NCBI GenBank assembly: GCA_028023455.1
Contig: JAQFVV010012422.1
Location: 9,210,337 to 9,274,336 of the forward strand
DNA from: Epiperipatus broadwayi
Lineage: Eukaryota; Onychophora; Udeonychophora; Euonychophora; Peripatidae
Length of the DNA stretch: 64,000 nucleotides
Direction: 5' to 3'
This document shows, piece after piece, positions 49,540-61,348 of the stretch. The notes beneath the pieces are model-generated. The model worked only from the letters and a program-made list of their open reading frames with translations, was not told where the DNA came from and ran no database searches. Every line of letters begins with the position of its first letter. The stretch's first letter is position 1. Both the position numbers and the translations under genes were made by a program.

Positions 49540-50600
49540 AAATTCACTAGAAATAAATTTTGCAATGACTATGCTCACTGATCTGTAAACCATAAATATG
49601 TCTACATGTAGAACATGCTGATTCACTTGATATTTCACAGTCTTGTCTTTTAGTTTCCTCAGCAGAAAACATTTTTTTTCCTGAGATACTTTAACATTAT
49701 ATCAAATTGTAGCTTTCCAATGTATTCTATTCTCTGCCATATCTTCCTGATGAAAACAATTGACATTGCATTTCTTTAGAATGTCTTTCAGATAATCCTT
49801 ATAATGTGAATGGGATCTCTCTCTGCTATGAAAATCATGCTCAAGTTTATCATAAAATACCTTTTTAGGAAGTCTTCCATGTTTATTCATTTACATGCCC
49901 AATTCCAATGAAAGGGTTATTTTACAAATAATGAACTCAGTACTACCATATCCAGCAAGATAAGAGATGTATTGATTAGTTTAATGATCTTGCCATTGAA
50001 TTTTTAAAATTTGTGGAGCATAAAGATAAACAAACTTTAAATATCTTACTGAAGGGTAAAAACTTGAGTTGTTTATTCAACTTTTATTTTCTATCCAATT
50101 CTGAGTAAATATCCATTTCCCAAATAGTATGGATTTTAAGTCAACTATAGGTTTTTCTACCTGCAAGAAATTCCTCAGCATTAGTACCTGAAAAAAAAAA
50201 GTTTGATCTGACTGATTTCAATTAACCACACAAATAGTAGTAAGATATTCTATTACTGCATTAAGATTGTCTTTCTGAATGAAGCACGTTAACTGAAATA
50301 TGGCAAAATTTTATTTTTGATGCAAAAATGGATTTTTATAAACAAGAACTTAATTCCTGTAGGAACATGGCATCTCTTCACCCATAATGTTGAATATTTT
50401 TTATTTTTACAATGAGTCCATCAATAATTATCTGACAAATGTACATTTGTCTGTTCTTTATCCTCTAGCAAGTAATAGTTAGATAGCCATTTATTGATTA
50501 TTATTGAATGATAACTGGTTTGCTGGAGATTTTCTATTTAAAAGAAAAATGTTAAGCTTGCTTAGGACCTGATTTACCCAACCTAGACTTGAAATGCAGA
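49540..50600 (-). pseudogene. decayed non-LTR reverse transcriptase, C-terminal part with zinc-finger-like end
   Basis: On the minus strand the frame at 49890-49702 reads HGRLPKKVFYDKLEHDFHSR, then HYKDYLKDILKKCNVN and WKATI. That corresponds to the family form xRLPKxxLYGEL, RYKDxLKxxLKxxxI and xWR after the catalytic domain. A shifted frame downstream continues MFSAEETKRQDC and SACSTCRHIYGLQISEHSHC, matching the usual terminal AAEEKR and C-x2-C-x-R-x-(Y/C)-x-S-x2-G-L-x-S-H zinc finger. Upstream, AGYGSTEF and a W-x-x-A/G-H region are still traceable to about 50000; the limit at 50600 is a guess. Confidence 0.8.
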
Positions 50601-51002
50601 TTGACTATGGCAATGCTTTAACCATCACATCAAAGTAATTTTTGTATTAAGAATTAAAATACATGAGAATCAAATTAGAAAACAAAGCATGAATTGCCTC
50701 TCTATATATATTATTTACTTCTTTTGCTACTCTGATCCAGAATTCCTGTCATCATTCTATAACAATATACTGGAACATTTTTCACACATATTTCTGTCAA
50801 TCACTCACTAGCTATCCTTAAAGAACATTGTAAATAAACCACCAATTCATGTGAAATGTTTAGTTAGAAGGATAATAGAATTCAAAAGCCTTATATTGGA
50901 TACTATAAAAATGAAATTATATTTTTGGAGTGAGAGTATTGTGAAAATTTGCAATGTCATCCTATTTAATAGTGCATGCTAATATATTTTGTTTAACCAC
51001 TT
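50601..51002. other. intron DNA, no feature seen
   Basis: AT-rich, with no recognised element. Confidence 0.4.
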
Positions 51003-52000
51003 GTAACGATATATAAATATGTCGTTACATTAATTTAAAATAAAAACTTAAAAGTTCGCAAATAAAAGTAAAAAACTAAACGCTAAAATTAAAATGTTTG
51101 TTAAACGTATATACATTCGCACAGATGCCAAACTTTAAAAATATTTTTAAAAAAAAAAACAAATAAATAAGTATTTGAACGTACTTTTTTATAAAAAAAA
51201 AAAAAGTACAAGATTTAAAAATAAAAACAGGTATTAATTAATTCTTGTAATCTGTAAATGGAAATGATTGTTTATAAATTGTTTGAAAAGCAAGCTAGCC
51301 TTGGGCTCTTGTATAACTAAAATGATCTGATGAAAGATAGATAAGAAAATAAAGAGAAATTAGCTTGACCAATGGAAGCACTAAGCCTTGGCTCAGACCC
51401 TAACGAAAGTGATGGATTAGTGACGTTTTGTTGATTGAATCCGTGTGGATAATATAAAAAGGGAAATACAGTTTTTTCTGACAGTTCCAGCGTTGTGCAT
51501 TTGAGAGGTGGTAGGACGCAGATACCACACTCTCTATTTAAAAAAGAAAAATGAAAAGACTGTGATACCTTGAACCAGCTATTGCCATCTCCAGAACATT
51601 ATCTTCCAATGGAGGCATCGCGGGAATTAAAAGCAGAAACCTGGACTCTTCTACCGTGAGCTATGAACTTTACAAATTAACAACAACAAAAAAAAGTAAT
51701 TAAGAACTTTTGTCAATGTTTTTTTTTAAGATTCAGCTAATTTAAATTTTAAAATGAACTCTTATTTGATTTTCAAATTAATAATTGATTGTTTAAATTT
51801 ATATAGTTAAGTTTTGCTAAAATCATTTCCATTTTATTATTATTATTTGTAGTAATATTTATTGTAAAAATTATTAAATGCATTACATTTAAGTTGGGTA
51901 TAGACGTTGCATAGATTCGTTAGCGGTTGATTATGTTGTGGTTTTCACAGTCGATTGGAATATATAGGTCAACGATGTTAATGCGGGCATCTTACGATGA
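51003..52000 (+). repeat. LTR-like block, possible solo LTR
   Basis: It begins TGTAACGATATATAAATATG, with a short self-complementary end (TGTAACG/CGTTACA within 30 bases). A TATA element, ATAATATAAAAAGGG (about 51450), is followed by initiator-like and GC-richer sequence (CCAGCGTTGTGCATTTGAG), as in the U3-R of LTRs. No Gag or Pol coding follows. The right end is unclear. Confidence 0.4.
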
Positions 52001-53073
52001 ATGCCATGGGGCCTTGTGTATTCCCTTTTGCAATTGACGTTATCGGATTGACTTTGTATTTTGATCGGTTGTGTTTAATTTGGAATGTTTTTGACCATGG
52101 AATCTGTGCAGCCTATCTATACTCAACATTATAAAACAAATTGTATAAAAATAATCTGTGCGAACGTATTTAAATGTTAAATTTAGGTCGGGCATGAATG
52201 GCTATCTAGTTTTGTAAAGTTATATTAAGGGAGGGTAATCTTAGGTTATTCATTTTGTAGTTGAATTGGTTCAATGGATTGGATATATTTGTGTAATTGT
52301 AGATATAGTATGAGATCCGCTATGGGCAGGATTATAGATATATGCCACACACCTTCTGTTTGCCTATGGATGGATTTGTAAGATGGCAAAGGACCGTAGT
52401 CCATTCCTATGGAGTTTTATGTTTATTGTTCTACTCACCAACAGATGTCACATTCCTGTTTGTGGAGAGACAATGTCTTCTCTAATTCTACTTACTGATC
52501 AGATGTACATTCCTGACAGTATAGTGTTTTGTGTTGTCATATTTTCATGCTACATTGAATACATGAATGTATCAGATGGATTGGCGCCAGTTTGATTGCG
52601 AAATTTGTTGCTTAAGGTTAAATCAGGGAAGAATATTTTCTTTTCAAATGCAGATCTATGTAGTCTATTCATACTTGACTATCTAAATAAAATATTAAAC
52701 TCATTGAAACTTAGTTAAATGTAAAATTAAAAGATTAATAGAAAAATCTAAAATGTTAAATTTATTCCTCAAAATTTAAATGTTATTTTATATGTGCGTA
52801 AATAAATATTTTTATGTGTTAATTTCTGGCAGTGGCTTTTATTTATTGATATTTAAGATATAAATTAAGATATAGATTTTTATCTCTGCATCTCCACTGA
52901 GCTAGTGACTTGGGCTAACGATCTGAATATTTAAATAAAGTGAAATCTTAACAACGCGTATCTGCCTTCTCTATAAATTTTTCTAGGTTTAAATGCCTAG
53001 ATGGCGCTCTGTAGAGCAGATATCGTAGTTTGCAGTTAGATTCGATCTTCACTTTTATTTCGATCATTATACA
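52001..53073. other. noncoding, moderately GC-richer, unassigned
   Basis: It continues the composition of the preceding block. A 70-codon frame at 52383-52595 has hydrophobic stretches but no recognisable family. Confidence 0.35.
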
Positions 53074-53575
53074 CTAAACATCACATGATCACCATCTCTA
53101 CACTAGCACATTTGTTGTAAACAAAGGCAAAACTCTCCATACAGTAGTGCCACTCTGTGCCAAACAGAGTAATCAATGGATGCCAGAAGGTTTGTGCATA
53201 AAATCCCTATCTAGTGCCTACTCATCCAATATCCCCAGACTAGTTTCTGGCTTGTGGCCATCATCAGTGAGGAGCCTTGGATCTGAGAGCACTGTGAGGA
53301 GCCTTGGATCTGAGAGCAGTGCTCTCAGATCCAAGGCTCCTCACTGATGATGGCCACAAGCCAGAAACCAGTCTGGGGATACTGCTCTCAGATCCAAGGC
53401 TCCTCACTGATGATGGCCACAAGCCAGAAACTAGTCTAGGGATATTGGATGAGTAGGCACTAGATAGGGATTTTATGCACAAGCCTTCTGGCATCCATTG
53501 ATTACTCTGCTTGGCACAGAGTGGCACTACTGTATGGAGATTTTTGCCTTTGTTTATATTTTGTTTACATAAATG
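53074..53575. mobile_element. fold-back element family A, copy 4, longest
   Basis: The outer end ACTAAACATCACATGATCACC precedes a near-perfect palindrome. AAACAAAGGCAAAACTCTCC then CATACAGTAGTGCCACTCTG on the left is mirrored on the right by CAGAGTGGCACTACTGTATG and TTTTTGCCTTTGTTT. In the middle, the unit AGGAGCCTTGGATCTGAGAG and its complement occur several times, with one side carrying an extra copy of the CCAGAAAC...ATCAGTGAGG stretch. The long frames seen on both strands here are by-products of the symmetry, not genes. Confidence 0.85.
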
Positions 53576-54994
53576 CTGAGAGAGATAGAATTCAAAATCT
53601 CTATCGTTGTCACCCACCTCCAAAGTTTCGAGCTTATTGACTCATGTCAGTGAAGGCTTGGGAGACTAGAAACTAGATCTAAATACCAACTCTAAAGTCA
53701 GCACTTATCAAACACGTTTCTATATATACATATATCAAATCATGCAACACATGATACTTTTTTCTTATATGTAAGTATATTATTCTATTCTAGATACATC
53801 TACTTACTGGCTATTGATCTTTCTTTTGCTAAAACATCAAAAATGTCTTTCATTAATTTATAACCAAATTTACTAAAATATAGAATTGCTAATCTAAGAT
53901 CAGATTTATATAGATGAATAAGAAAATTGACGTAAGTTCCAAATCTCAAAGTGTTTCTTGCATAATATAAAAGTAAAGGTAGTTTCTGGAAGGTTATACA
54001 TAATCTGTTTTTTACTGATGAAGGAACAGCAGAAACTAGCCAGGGAATTTCTGCTCAACCATATAAAGTCCATTGATGGATTGTGCTTATATAGATAGTT
54101 GAAATTGGAGTGATGGAATAAATTACTGATGCTAATGCAGTTTTCTTTAATAACTTTTGAAAAACTTAAGCATTATGTGAAGAAATAGAAACAACATCAA
54201 AAAAGTTTGAGTAAAATTGGGAATTAAAAGGTATCTTGAGGTCAATAGTGCAATGAGATATAAAAAAAGTTATTTAATTATGTACTTTTAAAAAAAAAAA
54301 CAGATGGAAAAAATAGTTTGTTTATTGTGACAGTATATTCAGTTTGTCAAAAGAATATAATGTTGATCTAGTTAAAATTAATTATATATAAATTTATATC
54401 CTACTACCATAATAGGTTTTAAATATTTTAAGATTGAGAGTAACTAAATTTAGTTAGCAATGTATTCAACATTAGAAGTTATGTAGAGATATTTAATAAA
54501 TTAAATTTGTATCGTTTATTTAATGATTTTGTGAGTGGTGCTTGTGTGTACGTACATATATATATATACGATACGCACAGATACTACTATTTATATAGAT
54601 TCTCCTTATTTGAGAATATTTATTTAAAATAATTCTTTTTCGTATTTTTATTTTATTTTAAGCTATAGAATGCTTGCATTATATTATTATTACTGTTTAT
54701 AAAACATAGCGCTATATAAAATATGATTTCATTATATATGTTTAATTTCAAATAAGATTAACGTATCGTAAATTGTAAACGTAATTTAAAGTGATTATTT
54801 AATATCTCACCCTCTCATTTCCAAATGCTTAAGATTTGCCCATACATAAACGTTTGGGTAAGAAAAAATAGATGGATTCATTCTATCTTTTCAAAAAGAC
54901 TTTATCTTGTGTTTGGAATTAAGAATATTCATTTATAATTTAAATCTTCAAAACGCATGTGCATTAGCTCGTTAAAATTATTATTTATGTAAAG
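53576..54994. other. intron DNA, no feature seen
   Basis: AT-rich. A (TA)n stretch near 54557. No recognised element. Confidence 0.4.
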
Positions 54995-55006
54995 TCATCA
55001 TCATCA

Positions 55007-56590
55007 TCAACAACCATTATCAATCCACTGCAGGATGAAGGTCTCTCCAAGTTTAATCCATCTTCTCCGATCTTTAGCTTCTCTTCTCCACAACACCCCT
55101 GCACATTTTCTTATTTCATCCATCCATCTCACATGTGGTCTCTTTCTGGGTCTTTTACAATCTCTTGAAATCCAGTTTAAAATTTCAATTGTCCATCTAC
55201 TATCATCTTTTCTAGCAATATGTCCAGCCCAACTCCATTTCAATCTTTTAATTTTTTCAATAAGGTCAGTAACACCTGTTTGTTGTCTTACCCATACATT
55301 GCGTTTTCGATCTCTTCTTGTTACTCCCAACATACATCTCTCCATACTCCTTTGAGTGGTCTGAAGTCTCTGTATTGCTCTTCTATTAAGTGTCCAAGTC
55401 TCAGATCCATAAGTAAGAACTGGTAAAACACATTTGTTAAAAACCATCCTTTTCAAACACATAGGCATATTTCCTTTTAGTATCAAGTTATTTCTACCAA
55501 AAGCACTCCAACCAAGTTTAATTCTATGATTAATTTCCTCCATTATGTTTCCATCTGTATTAATAATCTGACCAAGGTATTTGTAACTGTTAACTTCTTC
55601 TAATTCTTCATAATCAATCTTTATTTTCATATTTTGAGCAAATCGATTAAACATTACTTTAGTCTTTTTAACATTTATCTTTAGTCCTACTTTTCTACTT
55701 TCATCTGCTAACTCCTGCAACATTTCCTGCAGCTCTGAAGCATTATTTGCAAAAACAACTACATCATCTGTGAAATCTAAATGACTTAAATACTCTCCAT
55801 TTACTTTCACTCCTTTAGTTTCCCATTTTAATCCACAAAATACTTCTTGCAGCACTGCTGTAAAGAGTTTTGGAGATATGGAGTCACCTTGTCTTACACC
55901 TTTCTCAATGTTGATTTTTCCAGTATCATTATGTAATCTAATTGTTGCTGTTGCATTTTTATAAATATTCTTTAAAATATGACAATATCCTGGATCTATA
56001 CCTTGATGATCCAATGCTTTAATCACTGAAGAAATGTGTATAGAATCGAATGCCTTTTCATAATCTACAAATCCAAAACATAATGACAACTCATATTCAT
56101 TTGTCCTTTCTATGACTTCTCTCAATACCTGGATATGATCTATTGTACTAAAACCACTTTTAAATCCAGCTTGTTCTCTTGGTTGGTGGAAATCCAAAGT
56201 TCTCTGTAGACGAGTTGTAATTATCTTGGTAAAAATTTTATATAAAACTGATAAAAGGCTGATAGGTCTGTAATTTCTAATATCTTCTTTATCACCTTTT
56301 TTAAATATTAATATTATTACTGCATTCTTCCAATCTTCCGGTACATCTTTATCATTTAGACATTTGGTATATAACTTTGCTAAAATTGTTTCTATTTCTT
56401 CACCTGCTTCTTTTAATATATCAATTATAATTCCATCATTTCCTGGAGCCTTTCCTTTCTTCATACACTTAATTGCATGTCTCACTTCTTCATTTAAAAT
56501 TCTGGGCAATTCGGAAGATGTAATAGATATAGGAGGTACTTGTTCTTTATTACTATATAATTCTTGATAAAAATCTTCTACCAATTTCAT
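55007..56590 (-). CDS. RTE reverse transcriptase region (part of a frameshifted single ORF)
   Basis: This is a 527-residue open frame. Its first Met is internal, because the true frame enters from the endonuclease part. Motifs in order: GKAPGNDGI (about 47-54), FKKGDKEDIRNYRPISLLS (about 96-114), FVDYEKAFDSI (motif A, about 174-184), GVRQGDSISP (about 231-240), motif C LDFTDDVVVF (about 271-280), and YKYLGQII (about 337-344). The C-terminal stretch YGSETWTLN to SWAGHIARKD is characteristic of this clade, ending near FILQWIDNGC. The catalytic motif reads FTDD where the family usually has F/Y-A-DD; GCA to ACA is one base change. The two aspartates are kept. The enzyme makes cDNA at the nicked target by target-primed reverse transcription. 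Confidence 0.9.
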   Translation of the reverse strand: MKLVEDFYQELYSNKEQVPPISITSSELPRILNEEVRHAIKCMKKGKAPGNDGIIIDILKEAGEEIETILAKLYTKCLNDKDVPEDWKNAVIILIFKKGDKEDIRNYRPISLLSVLYKIFTKIITTRLQRTLDFHQPREQAGFKSGFSTIDHIQVLREVIERTNEYELSLCFGFVDYEKAFDSIHISSVIKALDHQGIDPGYCHILKNIYKNATATIRLHNDTGKINIEKGVRQGDSISPKLFTAVLQEVFCGLKWETKGVKVNGEYLSHLDFTDDVVVFANNASELQEMLQELADESRKVGLKINVKKTKVMFNRFAQNMKIKIDYEELEEVNSYKYLGQIINTDGNIMEEINHRIKLGWSAFGRNNLILKGNMPMCLKRMVFNKCVLPVLTYGSETWTLNRRAIQRLQTTQRSMERCMLGVTRRDRKRNVWVRQQTGVTDLIEKIKRLKWSWAGHIARKDDSRWTIEILNWISRDCKRPRKRPHVRWMDEIRKCAGVLWRREAKDRRRWIKLGETFILQWIDNGC

Positions 56591-56631
56591 GATGTCATCT
56601 CTCTTTTTAGTAATAATTCCATCTTTTTTTC

Positions 56632-57966
56632 TTATTGCAGATATAAATTTCCTACCAATACCAAAATGTTGTTTAACATTTTTGAGACTTTATTTTCTTC
56701 TACAGCTTTCCTTGCTATTTCACAGTTATACTTTCTTATATCATTTTCAACTCTTTTCCGTACCATTTTACAAAATTCGAGATATTCAATTCTTTTTAAT
56801 ACATCATTTTTGTATATCTTCATATTCCTTCTTTTCTTCATAAATTCTCTAGTCTCAGTAGAAATTTTATTAGTCAATTGCTGCTTTTTTCTACCAGCTA
56901 TGTTTGTTGCAGTTTTTAAAAGTGTATCAGTTATTTTCATATTAATTTCATTCAAATCTGTATCATGTTCAAAATCTCCTAACACTTGAAACCTATTTGT
57001 AAGTTCTAATTTAAATTCATTAGAATGTTTCTGAAGATTAGGAATATCAACTGTAAATATTGTTTTTCTTAATAATTTTTGTCTCTCTAGTTTTACATTA
57101 ACACGTAACTTACACCTTACTAATCGATGATCACTTCCTGTGTTAAATTTATTAAGAACATTACAATCTTGAAATATGTATTTTCTGTTAGTCAAAATAT
57201 AATCCAATTCTGCTGTACCTTCATTTGGATGCTTCCATGTCCATTTCATTTTAACATTTTTCTCAAAAAATGAATTCATAATATAAAGTTTTTCTTTTTC
57301 TGCAAACTCCACAAGTCTATGTCCTCTCTCATTTCTATTACCATAACCAAAATTACCTACAGCAATTTCATCTTTCATTTGTCTACCAATTCTAGCATTA
57401 AAGTCTCCCATAACAATTTTAAAATGTTGTTTACTCTGATCAAAAGCCTTTTGTACATCCATATAAAAATCTTCTACTACTTCATCACTATGAGAACTTG
57501 TTGGGGCATAAACCTGAATTATCTGCATTTGGTATCTGCTATTAAGTTGTATAACTAATCTTGCCACTCTGTCCGATACACCATCAATCTCCACAATATT
57601 GTTCTTCCACTTTTTATTTATAATGAATCCTACTCCACTTGTATTTCCAATATGTGTGCCTTTATAATAGAGTATATGTCCACTTTTTAAATCAATTGTT
57701 TCTTCTCCTTTTCTTCTAACTTCACAAAGTCCAATAATGTCCCATTTAATATAAGACAGTTCTTCTTCTAATTCTTGCAATCTTCCTTCACTTGAAAGTG
57801 ATCTGCAGTTGTAAGTACCTAAATAAAAAGTCATCATCAAATGGCAGCCTGGGTCCACAATCAGGGGATTCTTAGCACCCTCCGCCTTCGGCCACCAACC
57901 GCTGCCTTGGTTGGTGACTTTACAGCCTCCTGGGAATAAGGGCCATGCTTTATTTTTGTCTGTCAT
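56632..57966 (-). CDS. RTE apurinic-like endonuclease region, runs into a frameshift
   Basis: This is a 444-residue frame starting at ATG 57966. Endonuclease/exonuclease/phosphatase motifs are complete: TYNCRS (Asn about 53), GLCEVR (Glu about 82), VYAPTS (about 152-157), MGDFNARIG (Asp 188, Asn 190), LDYI (Asp about 255) and GSDHRLV (Ser-Asp-His about 278-280). So DNA nicking ability may be kept. After about residue 430 the frame goes wrong (a stop soon after NLYLQ). In the next frame the sequence continues smoothly into the RT region, so this is one gene broken by a single base. The first 45 residues, up to CHLMM, are a short basic and Gly/Pro-rich leader. Confidence 0.9.
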   Translation of the reverse strand: MTDKNKAWPLFPGGCKVTNQGSGWWPKAEGAKNPLIVDPGCHLMMTFYLGTYNCRSLSSEGRLQELEEELSYIKWDIIGLCEVRRKGEETIDLKSGHILYYKGTHIGNTSGVGFIINKKWKNNIVEIDGVSDRVARLVIQLNSRYQMQIIQVYAPTSSHSDEVVEDFYMDVQKAFDQSKQHFKIVMGDFNARIGRQMKDEIAVGNFGYGNRNERGHRLVEFAEKEKLYIMNSFFEKNVKMKWTWKHPNEGTAELDYILTNRKYIFQDCNVLNKFNTGSDHRLVRCKLRVNVKLERQKLLRKTIFTVDIPNLQKHSNEFKLELTNRFQVLGDFEHDTDLNEINMKITDTLLKTATNIAGRKKQQLTNKISTETREFMKKRRNMKIYKNDVLKRIEYLEFCKMVRKRVENDIRKYNCEIARKAVEENKVSKMLNNILVLVGNLYLQ

Positions 57967-58335
57967 AATTGTATATATGTATTGGAAAAATATTTATCAT
58001 TTACACAAACATTCATTCTGCCTTATCAGGCACTGAGAAGAAAGACCATGGTGTTTCTTGATCTTAAACTCAGAGGTAAAAAGCCAATAAACTCACCACG
58101 CTGGCTAATGTGTGTTGGTGAGCAGCCCATCCATGTTCGTATACTATATGAATAATCACATAGTAATAACAGCTGCAACGACAAGAACGTATGGAGTGGA
58201 CATTAGGAATTTGCCCTGCTCGGTTCCTTTAAGGCCTCCAAGAGGAATCAAAGGGTCTCCTTTCAGTTAATAGCAAACTCCTTTCTGCAGCCTATGTAAA
58301 GTATTATATGAGAAATCACATGATAGTAACAAACC
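57967..58335 (-). other. 5' UTR of the RTE LINE
   Basis: The GC-richer stretch upstream of the endonuclease start ends abruptly against AT-rich DNA near 58335. It contains two related segments, ATCACATAGTAATAAC (58157-58172) and ATCACATGATAGTAAC (58313-58328), suggesting an internally repeated 5' region. Confidence 0.6.
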
Positions 58336-61300
58336 AATAATCAATTTAATTGTGAGAAGAATAGCGTGAGTTGGGTAAAAGAAACATGTTGCCAAAAAAT
58401 CTCTTCTATAATTTTTTTTTTTGTTTTCTTTGATGATCTTTATATTACAGAATATTTCAAGGATTACAATGAATGTATCAATTAAACATGAGGGAGTTTA
58501 AATTTTAGTTTCTACTGTTTTCTTGCCTCGCTGAAGTTGGCCCACTTCAAAATCTTCTAAAATGTTTGATAAGTTTTATTTAAATAAATTAAACAATAGT
58601 TACCTTAATGAAAAACTGTAAAATATAAAATCAATCTTAGGAAGAATTTTATCATTAATAAAAGGGTCAACCTGTGCAAAATAAAATTGTTACAAATTTT
58701 TATTTTTAATTATCTGCAATAAAAATAAAAGATAAATGTCCATCAATTTAACAAATATTTTTAAAAAAAAACGTTTGCTGCTTAATTTTTGAAATATTTA
58801 TTGAAGAAAATTATTTATCATAAATCTTAAAAGCTTCGTAAATATCGTCTGCTAATTTGAAGTTTCCCGCATAATAATTGCAGGAGAAATAAAGTTGTTC
58901 ATGTAATATTTAAAATTTAAAAAGAAAGTTTCATCACCCATTTAAAGGCAAGTACCAGTATATTTTTCTTTATTGATTTATATTTTGTTTTAAAAGTTGA
59001 AATATTTTATAATTTCTAATGCTAATTACAAAGTTGTCATTAGAAAAGAAACTATTTGAAATATTAAAAAAACAATTCGTGTCCATGAATAATATAAACT
59101 ATTACTATTAATTATTATTATATTTTTTAAATGTTATTTTATCCATGTGATCTACTTGAATATATAAAATTTGTATTAATATTTAATATTGCCATGCAAG
59201 CATGTCTGTTATAAATGCGTAATTAATTGTTTTTCTTTAAGAAATATTTTAAACTTAATAAGTTGAACACGTTTATATAAACATTACTTATAGCGGGCCG
59301 AAACATATGTGCCCTGGCGGAGCTAAACTTCTTATGGTAATTTAGGAAAAACAATGATTAATATTATACTTATAGAAATGGCAGCAGAAGTAAAAAACAA
59401 AAACAAAAAAGAAAATATATGATATAAAGCATTGATTTACTTAATATTATATTTATAGAAGTGACAGAGGTGAAAAAAAAAGACACAAAGCATTAATTCA
59501 TTTTTATATTTTGGATAGTATTTAATAAATGAAGAATGGACTCAATTGCTTCAATCCATATGTGATAAATTATTGGAAGATTTAACTAATATTTTAGTAT
59601 TAAAGGGACTATCTAAGAGCAGTAATTCTGTACAATAGAGCAAACTTTTATTTATTGTGAATTGATTAAAACCATTAATTCCTACATCTCCATTTATTGC
59701 TGCACCAAACCATTCAAAGCAACTTCAGATATGAGAAAAGTATTAAGTAGAAATTTGAACATGGATTTATGTAAGCAAAAATTATAAAGAAAACTAATGT
59801 TTGTATCTCAAAAAAAAAAAGCAAACAAAGAAAACAATTCTCAAGACAATGTGGTAAGAAAAAGGAAAAAGATACTGGAAAAATTGACACCTGCAGTAAT
59901 AGAAGTAGCTCACTCTAGATTAATCTAAATATGGAAGTAGCAACTCAGTTTTCATATTCATTTCTGTCAGTCTTCATCATTGATAAGCATTAGATTGCAT
60001 CCATTTTCAAGCAGCGATATTTGCTTCTTTTTACATATTCCAGTTACTGAATTGAAATTTCAACAGTCTAAGATTTTAAACCTAAATTATATAGTTTGGC
60101 CCTAATACTATTATTTGTATAGCTATATATTTCCAATAGTAGATGAAAAAGTTATCAATTTTTTAAAGTTTGAAGTGATTTGATATTTAATATTTATTTC
60201 AGCAGTATGAACTAGAATTATTAAAAATTATATATGTTAGCTATAGATGTTTAATCCTTTGGTAAAAGATAGTGTCAATGAAATTACAGATTAGTTTTTG
60301 GTTAATAACTTTTATTATTAAGAAGTCTTTGATGGTATATATTCATGTTATATGTAAGCCATTAGAGCCACACAATCCTTTATTTGGTAAAAAAACAAAC
60401 AAACACTGATATAGCTTAAAGATACAAAATTAAGAAGAGCAGAAATAATATATTGTAAAAACATTAAATGAAATATCTTGGAAAGAAAAATAGTCAAATA
60501 GAAGCCCTTAATAAGAGAAATTAAGAAGCAAAATAATGTAATTTTAATAGAAATTCTTGCCACTCATTTACATGTATATTACTTTGGAAATACTTTGTAA
60601 TTTATTATTTTTCAAATTTATTTAATTTTTTTTAATGCTTGTTTTATTTTCTTCTGATAATTATTACATTAAAAAAATTTAATAATTTTAGAAACTTAAA
60701 AAAATTCCATTGATAAGTTACTTCATATTTTGTATGCATTCACTTTCAATTATCAATCTGCTTAAGTAATATCACAGAATAATGCTAGCAACCATGTCAT
60801 GTGGTAAAAATAATAAAATTAATCATGCAGTAAATAAAAAATAATCAAATTGTTTAATTGCTCAAGATTTCATAAGAAGTTTGAATGTCAGAAATCTTAG
60901 AACTGGAATCGATTTTAGATCTTATGCTCACATAGGAAGTCATTGCACTAATAGCCTGTAACTATTAATTGTGGCCAAATAATGCACCAATTCTTTTGCA
61001 TTATTATACAATAAAATTTCAGACTATACAATTTAATCCACAATTTCAATTTTCAATGACTGCAGCTTCAGTTAAGCTTTAATATGTGACTGAATGACAT
61101 ATCTTTTGATAAAATATAATTGACACATGGAAAAAATATTATTTTAATCTTTTGTAATGACAATTTATCTGTTACATTTAAGAATTTAAATCATATCCAG
61201 GTAAACAACAACATCATTGGTGATAAATCTGCATAGTTGGATATAACCACAAGTATTTTTGTAAATGTAATTTTTATTATGAGAGAAATACAATAATATA

Positions 61301-61348
61301 AGACTTGAATTACTAATCTTAATAATAATACATTAGTCAGAAATAACA
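58336..61348. other. intron DNA, no feature seen
   Basis: AT-rich for about 3 kb. No ORF with recognised content and no clear transposon ends. Confidence 0.4.

Larger units (their letters stand above)
54995..58335 (-). mobile_element. RTE-clade LINE, near complete, young copy
   Basis: Read on the minus strand, the element has a 5' UTR (about 58335-57967), an endonuclease region (57966-56632), a reverse-transcriptase region (56590-55007) and a short 3' end closing in a (TGA)n tail at about 55010-54995. A single ORF of roughly 980 residues (endonuclease then RT, no Gag-like ORF1, no RNase H) and a TGA-type tail are typical of RTE elements. The coding region is interrupted once, by a one-base shift near 56675. 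Two other copies of the same family are in this window, an old one at 8800-12256 and a truncated one at 25765-26163. The exact 5' end and target duplication were not found. Confidence 0.9.

Noticed and set aside
52383-52595. 70-codon frame with hydrophobic stretches
   Set aside because: No family resemblance, no splice or promoter support, and it sits in repeat-like DNA.
53264-53623. 119-codon minus-strand frame and the 66-codon plus-strand frame opposite it
   Set aside because: Both translate the same palindromic fold-back element; the two strands give the same peptide because the DNA is symmetric.
55035-56989. Open frames on the + strand across the RTE element
   Set aside because: Antisense shadows of the endonuclease and reverse-transcriptase regions.
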